NCBI GenBank assembly: GCA_027186245.1
Contig: CP114500.1
Location: forward strand, 8,070,001 to 8,134,000
Direction of reading: 5' to 3'
Length of the DNA: 64,000 nucleotides
Source: Coriaria nepalensis
Taxonomy: Eukaryota > Streptophyta > Magnoliopsida > Cucurbitales > Coriariaceae
Part shown: positions 12,401 to 23,979 of the stretch, in pieces
Position numbering within the stretch: the stretch's first letter is position 1
How the letters are laid out: each line of letters starts with the position of its first letter
Notes under the pieces: generated by a model
The model's input: the letters and a program-made list of their open reading frames with translations, nothing else
The model's database searches: none
Told to the model about the DNA's origin: nothing
Position numbers and translations under genes: made by a program

Positions 12401-15400
12401 TGTGTGTTCTATAGCCTCATTAATCTTAGAGAGAGCAATATCAAATTGACCCCGTCTGTCATAATGCTGCAAGGACATAATATTTAGCCACAAGGAAAAT
12501 ATGAAGGAGAAACCAAATGCTAAAAAAAAGAGCAAAAAATCATCCAGGTTTTGACAGTCAACCTGAGCAAGCAAGAACAAAGCCCACATAAGTGTTGAAG
12601 GGGGCTCCTTTTCATCCCTGTATTCATTTGAATGGAAGTTAAAATAATAGAACAAGAAAAATAATTCCAATACAGTCGAGAAACAAGAGAATAGTGAAGG
12701 ATTAATTGAGTTTTTGCATTCCGTATTCTGTACTACATGAGTTTTTGCATAATACATAAGGTGTTGCAACTAGAAATTACCTCCTAGGGTATTTCCCACT
12801 AGTCCTGATTGAATCCTCCAACCCAAAAATTAATTGCTCGAGTATGTCTGCCTGGAAGAGAGTCATATAAACAGAAAGAAAAGAAAAAAGGAAGAAAATA
12901 CTACAAGGGAAATACTTCCAACCAAATTTGAAGCACAATTCCACAAGATTTAAATAAGCAATCAAACTAACCTTGCCAGGTTGATCATACAAAGGAGAAA
13001 GATCAGAGAACAGTGAAGGAACTCCCTGAGACACAGAGAAAGATTGGTCATATTTCAGATCCCAAACTTAAGAATGCCAGTAGAAACATTAAACCGGAAA
13101 TACCTTGGTTAGGAGAGGCCTAATGTAATTATCAGCTGCCTCTCGAAACTTGTCACCTTGCAGAAAATCAAGTGGTATTCTCTGAAAGACACCAGAAAGG
13201 AAAGAAATTCAACCAAATTCTTGAGCGATTAATAAGTCGGACGCTATAAGCAACCCAAAATATTAACAGTGTAATGAAGCATCATCAATGTTGTGTATAT
13301 CATGACAACCAGAATGACGCTCATCTGACCTATCTTGCAAAATTATTTCCGATCTTACAATCCAAATTACATAAACGGATGGAGAGCAAAGGGGAAAGTG
13401 ATTCAATCTCAAGATTGGTTGTCCTTTACACTGTTTAACAAGGATAGCCCAAAAAGGGGTCACTTTGACCTAGCTGTCTTCTAAATTAGCCATATAAAGT
13501 GGCCTCTACTGGATGTTGCCGGATCGTCGCAAGATGCTTATGTTGTCAAGAATTTACAAAACACAGAGAGAAATGTATTAGTGAAAGAAACCCCACAACC
13601 TGACAGGCAGACACGCGATAAGCCCACAGATCGTTGAAAATATTTTGACTCATTTTCAAGCAAACCAACACCAAGAAGCATTTACAATGTTCTCATCAGA
13701 CTACAAATATGCAAAATGGAGATGGAAGTTTGTCTGTTATAGGATTCGTCAATTTAGGATGTTACCTTAACGGCAGATGACCAACTGTACTGCTGTTGAA
13801 GTGATTTGTATAGTGCATCCAACTTTTCAATCTCATCAGGAGAATACAGAGAATTTTTTGAAAATAATCCCATGCAAGTCTGGAGCCCCTCGTAGTTTCT
13901 GAAAATTTGGAATGGAATTAGAATTATGACCTGCTTATAATTAAAGGCCAAGAAGCTCCAGAGAGTACCCATAGTTGTCAGGATTCATCGAGAGCAATCC
14001 CTTGTACAAATTTTCAGCTTCCTGTAAGCGACCAAGCTTCACTAAAAGTGAAACCTCTTGTTCTCTATAAGCCAGTTTATCAACCTAGAATCACATTGCA
14101 GATAGTTAGAACACAGATCCACACATCTACTGCATTTCAAGCAACATGTGGATATCCCTTACAATTTTTAACTCTTTCTTGTGCAACTCATCTAGAGCTT
14201 TCTCAAGAGAGCCACATTCCTCCAACAAAGAAACCTGGAGAAAAAATATCAATTCTTAACCATCAGAAATATTCTGGTAAACTTAATTTGGCAACCGCAA
14301 TAGAAATAATCAGAAATGATCTGTATGAAAGTAAGAGCACGTGAACATGCATAGTTCAATGTATATGAATAACATGTGCGTGAATATAACAAATGACAGC
14401 AATTGCAAGAATGCAACTTGAAGCTATATGTTAATGCAGAATCTTATTACAGCTATATTGATGCCATTATCTCAATTTTCGTATGTGACTTGCTGAAAAC
14501 TTAATTACAGAGTGGTAACTTCCGCAACATAAGGATCTACATGAATAATGTTTCCACGAGAGGAAAAAAATAAATAAAAACAGATATGAGCGATAAAATA
14601 ATGTAATTGACAGCAATACCTTATACAAAAGCATTTCCCCGTGTTCACAACGTTCATTTTCTGGAGGATAGTCATCTTCAAGAGTCCCCTCGTATGCTTC
14701 CAAAATTTCTACTGCTTTTGAAGGGCTGGTAAATAATCAAGATAAGTTTCATATCAGTAATCTAATAGAGATAAAAATGTCACAACATGGAAAGAGTCCG
14801 AATATGCTCAATTCCCTGAAAAATTTGAAATCATTTAGCATTAAAAAACTGATTCTGGAAATTAACAAATTAAGATTTTAAATTTCTCTCCCTGGTAAGC
14901 ATGATAAATTTTCAGGACTAGACAAACTAACTCTTTAACAGATTAAACATCACTTTCTGATTACAAACATGCAAAAGATAATCCATATAAAATAATATGA
15001 AAAATGCAAGCAAATGATTACTTTGAGTTTAAATGATAAGCAACAGAAAATCCAATCCAATTCATGCGATGATTTGGTTTCAGAGTCAGCAGTCGTTGTC
15101 TGGTCTCAACAAAACCTGTCAAATCCCGCATCTGGGCCTGTAAAGGATCCATAGTTCAACAATTTCCATTAACTGAAATACATGACAAGATGAAAATCAA
15201 TACAGAAAAAGGATACAAAAAAGCATGACCAAAATACAAACCAGTCAATTATGATTGTATGGAACTCTTAATAGCTTAGTGGTATAGCCAAGAAAATGCA
15301 TGGGCAATAACCCTCCAGTTTCTATTAAGGGTTTTACAAACAGCGATTTTGATCCAAGAATAATTTCATTAAACATCACTAACTGAAAGGAGTGAAATAA

Positions 15401-16986
15401 ATACAAGAAATAGATGGATCAAGATTTCATCATAATCAAATTCAAGAACGACAGAAAAACCAGCTTGAAAGCCTAGTAATATATCTCAAAAATGCCAAAA
15501 AAATGAAGTGCTAGCAAATCGTAGTTGGGAAGAAGAGAGGGAGCAATGAGCTCCGTTTTCAATTTTCATATAGAGCAATTCATCACAAAAATATAACAGA
15601 TTTTTGAAAAAAAGTGAGAAGTCCCAGGGTATGTCAATATAAATTTATCCCTACCGGTATTAAGGAACCATAAGAAGAAAACCACAAGAAAATATCAACC
15701 AATTTACAGTACAAACCTGTAAAAGTGACAAGTCCCGCAATATTTCAATATTGTCTGGGTCTATTCGCAAGGCATTTCGGTAACATTTAATGGCCTCCCT
15801 GTAGTCTCTGTCAGATCGATAAAGAAGACCATAAACATGCCAGCAAACATGACTTTTGAGGTCATTCTGCATCAAGAGTCAGTATGTAACGACAATTAGT
15901 TTGGAGCTTATTTGATGAGTGCTTTTATTAATAAACCTTCTCGAGTAAGTGTTATTATCATTCTATGGTTTAGAAGATGGATGTTCAACTGATAAAGCTT
16001 AATTTCTGGATAACAAAAACAAGCTACTAACAACTAACAGGGATCTGAAACGGACATCTAATATCCAAATAAGCACTAACCTTTAGTCCCAATCGGACAA
16101 GTTCATATGCTTCAGGTTTACGGTCCATGCAATTTAATGTCAAACCCTTCATAGATAAAGTTTCTGGTAGCAAAGCCAAGAAAACAAATCCCACTAGTGA
16201 ACAAGGTAACAAAACGTAAAATGGAAACAATCAAACATTTTCAAGGAATAAATTTCAACAAGATGAAACATACCTCCATGATCTGGAAACTTTTTCAATA
16301 TTGCATCAGCTGCCTTCAGCCCCTTCTTGTACTGTTTGGTTTCATACGATTTCTGCAGCATTGTTCACAAATACAAGTTTCAAGTGAATCAATGACAGAA
16401 ATTTTCCAACTTTGGACATTGAATGATGACATAGTCTACCACAACTAACAGATAGTCTTCATATGTTTAACCTCCAAAACCCAGCCAATTTAACAGAAAC
16501 TCCTTTCAAAATTGAAACTTTGCAGTCTACAAATGGCAAAACTTAAAAATTTATAGTTCACTAAAAACAAATCAATCAATGAATGCCTGTTCATCTTCCT
16601 GCACTATCTAAACCCTTATTCAGAAAAAACGCAGAATTTTCTGAATTGAATTAGCACTCAGCTGACTTGACTACTAATAATATTAGAAAATCCCAAAAAA
16701 AATCGTAGATACTCCAATTCTCACTGTCTTTCTCTCTGGTCAACTTAATCAGACATAGCAGCGAAGAACGAGCAGAAACCACGTAATCTAGGGTCCACGT
16801 AATCTAGGGTTTTAGGTTATTAAACGGAGATTAATCTGGAACGCCGCCATATAGTAAATGAACTTCAAGCGGCTGCCGATTGACAGGACGAATAATAAAA
16901 CTGCAGGAAAAGGCAAGGGAGAGAAGAAAGCTTACCACGATGAGCTTGAAGAGGTTGGCCTCCTTAGGAGGAAGAGGGGCGCCCAT
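9425..16986 (-). CDS. NAA15: N-alpha-acetyltransferase 15, NatA auxiliary subunit
   Basis: The auxiliary, ribosome-anchoring subunit of NatA; with catalytic NAA10 it acetylates N-termini exposed after Met removal. About two dozen small exons. The first three are 16936-16986, 16274-16352 and 16081-16163; the last is 9425-9633. It begins [17 protein letters not shown] and continues through TPR-type helices ([52 protein letters not shown]). A basic stretch [20 protein letters not shown] lies in the C-terminal half, near 11.2-11.3 kb. The C-terminus has [37 protein letters not shown] and [18 protein letters not shown], all family hallmarks. Exon phases checked at both ends are consistent and I saw no internal stop. 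Estimated length is about 900 aa, normal for the family. Arabidopsis has a single copy (OMA/EMB2753) next to IAA15 and XRCC1, as here. Confidence 0.93.
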
Positions 16987-17869
16987 TATTGCCGATGCAG
17001 AGTGAGAGTTTGGAATCAAGAGGTGAGCTGATGAAAGAGCTTCGAGAAGGTTTGCTTCAGAGCTGCGGGAGTAGAAAGGGGAGAAAGAGAATGGTGGCGT
17101 TTATCTGCTGCAACCCTACTGTGAAGAGGGAGCAAGAGTTAAAATTAAAAAAAAAAAAAAAACCAAAAAAAAAAACTAATTAAAGAAAGAAAGAAAATAT
17201 CGAAATTGTATTTTAACCTACAATTTGCGGAATTCTTTCGAATTTTTAAATAGGACTTTTTTTAAAATTAATCTTTGTTTTGGGGATTTTTTTCTGATTA
17301 ATCTTTGTTTTGGGTTACATGCGAAATTAAAAAATTTAGCTGGACTAGACTTGATTTTAACTCAGTTAATCTAAATATTTGCATATTATAAAAAATTTAA
17401 AAATTAAACGTGTATACCAAATTAGAAAAGCAATAAGCATTTTTCATGCTATAAATAGTACCCCACCCATAAAATAATACTAATATATAAATAATAATTT
17501 AAAAACCATACTTCCTATTTAGATCTACAAAATTCTTTCTTTGGATAGGAAGTTAAACCCAAAATTATGAAAAAAAATTATTGAAGTTTAATCTATTGAA
17601 ATTATCGCTTAAATTAAATATATTTTATAAATTAAATATGATATTAAAATTAAACTCAAAACTAATTAAATATATTTACATTTTGTTTCCCGTTTCAGAA
17701 AAATACTCCTTATATATCATGATATTTGTTGAATTTTCGAAATAAAAGCAAGTTATAAGGGAAGGTGATTGAAATTGTCTCACACTCTTAAGAAGAAATC
17801 AAACTCAATAAAGAGTTACTTAATATAATACTCATTTACAAAAAATTAGAAGCTAATGAATTAGAAGCA
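16987..17869. other. Spacer between NAA15 and the XRCC1 pseudogene
   Basis: Holds the NAA15 5'UTR and promoter (up to about 17.1 kb, ending in poly-A runs) and then very AT-rich DNA with no open frame of note. Confidence 0.6.
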
Positions 17870-19194
17870 TGGTCGACCTCCTCCGTCATTTCAATAGTGT
17901 CATATCCATTCCCGTCAAACTTCTGTTCTTTCCCCCGCTTTTGCTCTTTCTTCTTCATTGAAGAAGATGAAGAATTATGAGTTTAAAGTTATGAAGTTCT
18001 ACTTCATAAATTTGTTTACAATCTATGACCTGTTTTCAAAGATCCTCCTTTGACTTTGAGTTATTCTCGATCTTTGCAAGCTCCTCGACGACCTGAGGAA
18101 AACATTTCCTCAGTCACTTGCTGGATATCCTACACAGAAATCATACAAAGATAAACAATAAATTTTGGAAGTACCTTTTTTCATGAGTAAATACAAACCG
18201 AGATGAACAGCACATGCAATTTGGCATAAGGATTATCTACCTGGTTTTGCTCGAGAGAATCTATAGCATCTTGTAGACAAGTTAAAATTCCTTCTGCTGC
18301 TATTTTTGGTATCTCATCCAGCTCCGGCTGCAAAAAGGTTGAAAATATAGAAGAAACGGAAACAAAGATAGGCTTCATAGGGTCTCAAACACAATTATGC
18401 GAGAAGAAGAAAAAATATGAATACGTTCCAATAGAAATGATGAACTATGCACATATGGGGTCAAGTTGTCACCAAAATAAGAAAAAGAAAGAGAGAGAGA
18501 GAGAGAACCAAATATACAACATCCTCTAACCTTTTCTTCCTGGCATCCAGCCAGGAAATTGTCTTATGTAAGTCATCAATAGCCCACTTCTTTACTATAG
18601 AAGCAGAAAAGCACTTCAATGGAGGATTAGAAGCTTTACCCTGAAAATGTCCCATGTTTCAGTTTCAAATGGCAAGACAATGGTGAAAAGAGCAAATACT
18701 ACATATATGCACTGTTTTAATGGTTAAAAACATGCAGTAACAAACTTCACCTTGGAAATTAACTTGTCACCTGATGGTGAACATGATGCTTTGTCAACTG
18801 GCTTCTGAGATTTTCTCAATGAAGGTGCATTCTCATCTGCAGCTACTTAATGGTACACGAGATAATATCACAAAAGGAAGGTAGACTTCAGTCAAAAAAA
18901 CAGACAAACAATCAATCATTTTGGCTTGTTTCATGGGGATCATCAAGTTTTAACATATCAATGAATGCAACTTTAAAATCACCTTGGCCTGCCCATGCGA
19001 AAATTTGCCTTTGCGCCAAGGTCTCCCCGCATGAAGCAGGTATATTTCATTATCAACAAGCTTCTTCTCCTTGTAGCATTTGGAAATCCATTCCTATCCA
19101 AACAACAAACCACAAACAATGAAACAAAATAGAAGACATATGTGGCTACACAATTTCGACAATGGCACAAGAATCTGTATTGATAACAATAAAC

Positions 19195-19226
<32 letters not shown>

Positions 19227-19735
19227 CTTTGATACAATTGTTCCTGAGTCGGCCTCAACTTGTTGAAATTTGGGGGTGTTCGGAAAAGCACAGATCAAGA
19301 GTACAATCTGAGTTCCAATCAGCCTGATACTGAGCTCCCATTTCCAGGGCCTGTAATCTCAATATACTGCGCTCAGGATTAACAAATCCTGACAGCACAA
19401 ACACTACGCCTTCCTGCATAATGCCATATCTGAATACATTTGACCCAAAATATAAGAAAATCAGTATCACGTTCGATTCCAAATAAGTTTAGTACCAGAA
19501 GTTTAGAGAAATCTGTGGTGCCCGAGCTTCCTGTACGGCATATACTTTACTCTTTGTCTTCCTTCTTTTCCTCGTTCTCATCAGAACCAATAAGTTTCTT
19601 CCCACGAGAATCACTTCCATTGTCTCTATTGCTCATCCATGAAGGAAGACTACGCTTCGCACCCTTACTAGCACCACCGCGACCCGAGCTTGACTTGGAA
19701 AATCCCGGATCTAGTAGATTCTAGTCTGAGAGCTA
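17870..19735 (-). pseudogene. XRCC1: XRCC1-like DNA repair scaffold pseudogene with exons preserved
   Basis: XRCC1 is the BRCT scaffold of single-strand-break and base-excision repair. On the minus strand these parts are recognisable in order: N-terminal KRSLPSWM (about 19.64 kb); a BRCT exon with VVFVLSGFVNPERS and GAQYQADWNSDCT (19.26-19.42 kb); EWISKCYKEKKLVD and LLHAGRPWRKG (about 19.0-19.1 kb); a Ser-rich exon (18.75-18.84 kb); VKKWAIDDLHKTISWLDA (18.53-18.65 kb); IPKIAAEGILTCLQDAIDSL (18.24-18.33 kb); and a last exon near 17.87-18.13 kb. Splice borders are retained, so it is not a processed copy. Breaks: no ATG before KRSLPSWM; an in-frame TAA near 19549-19551; a net -2 (or +1) frameshift in the BRCT exon near 19290; a 1-base shift at the exon border near 18530; a further frameshift and a TGA in the last exon. 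Sequencing error is unlikely to explain all of these. Confidence 0.85.
19197..19224. repeat. (GA)n dinucleotide repeat
   Basis: An uninterrupted GA run lies in an intron-equivalent part of the XRCC1 pseudogene. Similar shorter GA runs occur near 18489-18506, 35439-35470, 47876-47890 and 50153-50173. Confidence 0.95.
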
Positions 19736-20282
19736 TTTTCTGTGCAGACATGCAGAATTAAGTTTGACCTAATTTGATGAGCATACACAAGCAGAACATA
19801 ATAGAACCACAAAGTTTAAGTGGTAAAATCAATGGCAGACAAGATGCAAGCAGAGCGATTGCGGAAAGGAGGGCGATCAGAGAAGGAAGCGGTATCTACT
19901 GAGCTACTCAATCCTTCTCCTTGCCATGGCGCCTGGTATACCCGACCCGATTTTTACATCCGTATCAGCTTGACCTTTGCTTATTATCTACATTGAAGAG
20001 CCTTACTATTCCATCTTTTTATTTCTTCCCCAACATTAGCTTGTTCGACGACTAGGTCCGGATAGAAACGATATTATTAAATATTTAATAGGGAAATACA
20101 TGAGAAAACAAAACTCAAGGGGTTTTTTTGAAAATAATTAAACAATTTAAATATTTTCCACTTTCTACAGAGGTTTTGTTCCTCCTCCCGCCTCAGTTTT
20201 TCCTTTTCGAATTACATTTGGAATTCTCTCCCTTCTCTCTCTCTCTCTCTCCCCTAGGGTTCGTTCATCTGGGGATGCAACG

Positions 20283-23200
20283 ATGGTGAGCGAAGAAGCT
20301 CGAGGATCCGAGTTAGTGGATCCCCTTGAAGGATATTCGGGTTTATCTCTCTTTCCGAAAGCCTTAGGGGTCTTACCGGACCATTCGAATCCGTACGATC
20401 CAGAAGCCGACTTAGAAGCCATTCACAAGCATTTGAAGTCCATGGTACTCTTCTGTTGCTTCATTGTTTTTTGTTTTTCTTCTTTTCGAGATCGATTTCA
20501 TGGATTTTATGCAATTTTATGAGTTTAAATCAGTGAACTTCAGTTTCTGCTTGTGTGTTAATAGTGTGCATTTCGCATAGTGTTTTGAAACTGGAGTTTG
20601 AGCAAAGTGTATTTTGGTCTCTTCTTTGGCTTCTTGAACTATAGCTGTGCATGATTTTAATTGAATTATCATAGAAGATCATAGTTCGTAGTTTTCTTAA
20701 TTTTTTCAGGCTTTAAGAAGTCCGGGTAAGCTTGTAGAGCAGGCTAAAATGATTGTTGACGGTAATTCTGAGATTCCGAGCTCTGAAATGATGAACTATG
20801 GGAAATATAAAGAAAAGAACGAAGAACTGAGAGTAAAGGCTAAAGAAAACCCACAAGAAAGAAGACCAGCTTTAAACCGTAAACGGGCTAGGTTTTCCTT
20901 GAAACCTAATTCGAGGTAGGTATATGCTTACTGGCTTAGCAATACAAAGCTTTCCCCCCAGCATCAAAGTGAATGATTATGTTGACTTTATTTGACAGTC
21001 AACCTTATGTAAATCTTGAACCAACATTGGACATAAAACTACTGAAAGATCCAGAGGAGTTCTTCCTGGCCTGTGAAAGACTTGAAAGTAAGTTTTACAT
21101 CCCAAACATAAGATGTAAAGAATTTCTTTCTTATTGTTCCTGTGATATGATTGATGCATAGATGCCCAGAGGGAAATACAAAAGCAACAAGGAGGTACGT
21201 TAAAGGACTTGGATCGGAAAAATCCATCCCCAACCACTCGGCAACGTCGTCCAGGACTACTTGGGTAGAATGGACACTACCTTAGCTATTCATGTTTTAT
21301 TTAAAACCACAGTTTCTCATTAAATTATCTGTAGGAGGTCGGTTACTTACAAGCATCAATACTCATCCACAACATCTCAATACAATGTGAATGTTGTGTC
21401 TCAAGATACGATTGAACAAGGCATTCTCAGTCCAAGTAATCTTGTCTCACAGCAAGAAACCGATGAAAATGCGGACTTACAGGAGATGGAATTGGTTGGT
21501 GAGTAAATGAGCTGATGTTATTTACATCTCCTTGTACACTCATGCTTACTAGCATCTTTCTTCTTTATACTAACCTTATACTCTTATTGATTTTTGGCAA
21601 AATAGCTTCAATAACAAAGACAGAGAGCAAGGTCAGTAAAATTTTGGATGGATTGCTGTCTGTTGATTGTGACGATCTAGATGCAGATGGGGCAGTCAAT
21701 ATCTTAGAGGTCAAACCCATGGAGTTAGATAAATTTCCATACTTCCAAAATATACGAACATCTAATTTGAAGTTTTCAAGAGGGAATTTGCCAAAGAATA
21801 GGAATGCTTTGTCAGACATAGGAAATCTGTTCAAAGGGATAACGCCATTGAAGCATAGACGGAAGGCTGAATTCTCTATTCATCATTTAGCTTCACCCAC
21901 CCCACCAAAAAGTCCATTTGCTTCATTATCATTATTAAAGAAACGAATTTTGCAATCAAATTCATCAATTGATCCATTTTCAGCTCATGATATTGACTGG
22001 TCACCAGCCAGAAATCCTTCTTTGTTTGAACGCATCAACGAACAGTGTGATCAAGTTGACTCTGGAAAGAATACTGGCATGTCTGATGAATTAAAGTCAC
22101 CATCAACTGAAAAACCTGGAATTGCAGTTCAGAACACTGTTTCACAAGAGTTGTCTTTTGGTGGTTTTGGTCAATCATCTGCAATATCTATGAAAGAAAG
22201 TTCAAACAAACTTGATGCTGGAAATGATGCAGGCTCAAGTGGAAACCACATCGACATGGAGGATAACATCAGAGATAGAAACATGGATGCGGTTATGGAT
22301 GAGAAATTAAGCAGTTCAAATGTTGATGTAAATGCTGATAAAACAAATGACAAAGTGAGTTTTTCTCTTTTTGCCATTAACTTTTCTTCATTTTGGTTCC
22401 TATGGAAGTTTAGATCTGAATTTTCAAACTTGTTAGGAGACTCATGATGAGATGCAGGTGGATGATGATGGATTGGCCTCTGTAGTACCCAACGCAGACA
22501 TGGTAGACATTACTGCAGGAAATTTGAATGGTGATCCATGCCAATTGGGTATGCGTACTTTTTTTTTTTTTCTCTGCCTGAGGATTGCTATAAAAACTAA
22601 CTGTTAGTTAATATCTAAGTCATTTATTGACATACAACGTTTTAATATATTTGAATCTTAAGCATGTGGCACTAGGCCCATCCTATTACAAGAACGTATA
22701 ATATTGGCTTGTTTTGTAGGGCTAATACTTCCACATTAAGTCTATTTTGCTATAGGAAGTAAGCTGAATATGTACTAAAAGTTCATCTACTTATTTTGCT
22801 GCTGAGTAATAAGTAATTTACTGGGTTTCTTGAGCTTTATTTAGTTATAAGACTTACAGACAGATGTCTCTGACGTTTTTTCTTCACCAAATGTTTCCTT
22901 CTGTTCTTAAGTTTTAGTTGTTAATATTTAAGCACCATTTGATTCAAAAGAAATCTTTCTGTGCATTTTTTAATTAAGTAACAGATTATTCAACTGAGCC
23001 TATGGTTGAAGACCTTGCAGTAGATGAACTCTCCAAGACCCAAGACAGGGATCCAGAACAGCATCATGAGGTTAATAACTCACTTGAATGCAGCCGTTGT
23101 ATCTTTGCTTTTTTAATTATTGTATGTAATTAAGGAATCTTGTGTATGAATAGAACTATGTATACTCAATTTCATTTTTTGTTCACTGGACTTTATCTTT

Positions 23201-23979
23201 CTGCTATTATTATATGCTTTTAGTGATAGTACCTGATAGTGGCAGATTAGTGTTGTAAAATGATACAGAAATCATTTATTAACTCGTATAAATTCTCTTT
23301 GTCAAGAACTCTGTACAAGTGTATGACTAGAGAACAAATGTAAGACTCCATTTGTGTAGATTTTGTGGTTTCGAGTGTTCAACTTTTCCTTGTAACTGAA
23401 ATATATTTTGATCCTTCTTGAAATAGAAAATCCAGGAACCTGCTGGAGAACCATCGAAGGAGAAACCAAAAGCAGAATCACGTGCACGCAAACAATGCAA
23501 GAGAAAACAATATTCTCGGAGGCAGAGCCTTGCAGGTTTTGTTTTTCTCATTCATAGGACTCAGACCTTGCATTTCAATAATACTCAGGTTGTTCTGTTC
23601 AACTTAAGGATGCTTTTAAATTTTCCCAGCGGCTGGTACATCATGGCAAGCTGGGGTAAGGAGAAGTACAAGGATCAGGACACGGCCTTTGGAATACTGG
23701 AAAGGGGAAAGACTACTATATGGTCGCATACATGAGAGTAAGCACGTTCTTGTAAAATATTGTCTACCTTTCTTAGTGGAATAAGGGGTGTTATATTCGC
23801 TGTTAGAGCACTATATATTTACCACTACATGAATTCCTGTCACTTTTGCAGGCCTGGCTACAGTTATCGGGTTGAAGTATGAATCTCCAAGTAAGGGCAG
23901 TGAAAAACCCACTCTAAAGGTGAAGTCTTACGTATCTGACAAGTACAAAGACCTTGTCGAACTTGCTGCTCTGCACTGA
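20283..23979 (+). CDS. CENPC: Centromere protein C (inner kinetochore)
   Basis: CENP-C binds CENH3 nucleosomes and links centromeric chromatin to the outer kinetochore. Eleven exons were traced, starting at 20283, 20710, about 20999, about 21162, about 21334, 21611, about 22437, about 22984, about 23430, about 23629 and about 23852. The N-terminus [20 protein letters not shown] is the conserved plant start. The middle is long, charged and poorly conserved, including the large exon at 21.6-22.35 kb with ISHIH-type low complexity and SPTPPKSPF. The C-terminal CENP-C motif is clear: [20 protein letters not shown], then [19 protein letters not shown] (exons at 23.63-23.98 kb). It ends [12 protein letters not shown]. 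Checked exon phases agree and I see no internal stop. It is transcribed away from the XRCC1 pseudogene. In Arabidopsis CENP-C (At1g15660) also lies next to a KFB gene. Confidence 0.93.

Noticed and set aside
12248..12769. A 173-codon minus-strand open frame
   Set aside because: Only the parts around [10 protein letters not shown] and [20 protein letters not shown] are coding; the rest is NAA15 intron read through.
15271..15290. A short string resembling a tRNA D-arm (TAGCTTAGTGGTATAGCC)
   Set aside because: No matching anticodon or T-arm follows at the right distance; it lies in a NAA15 intron.
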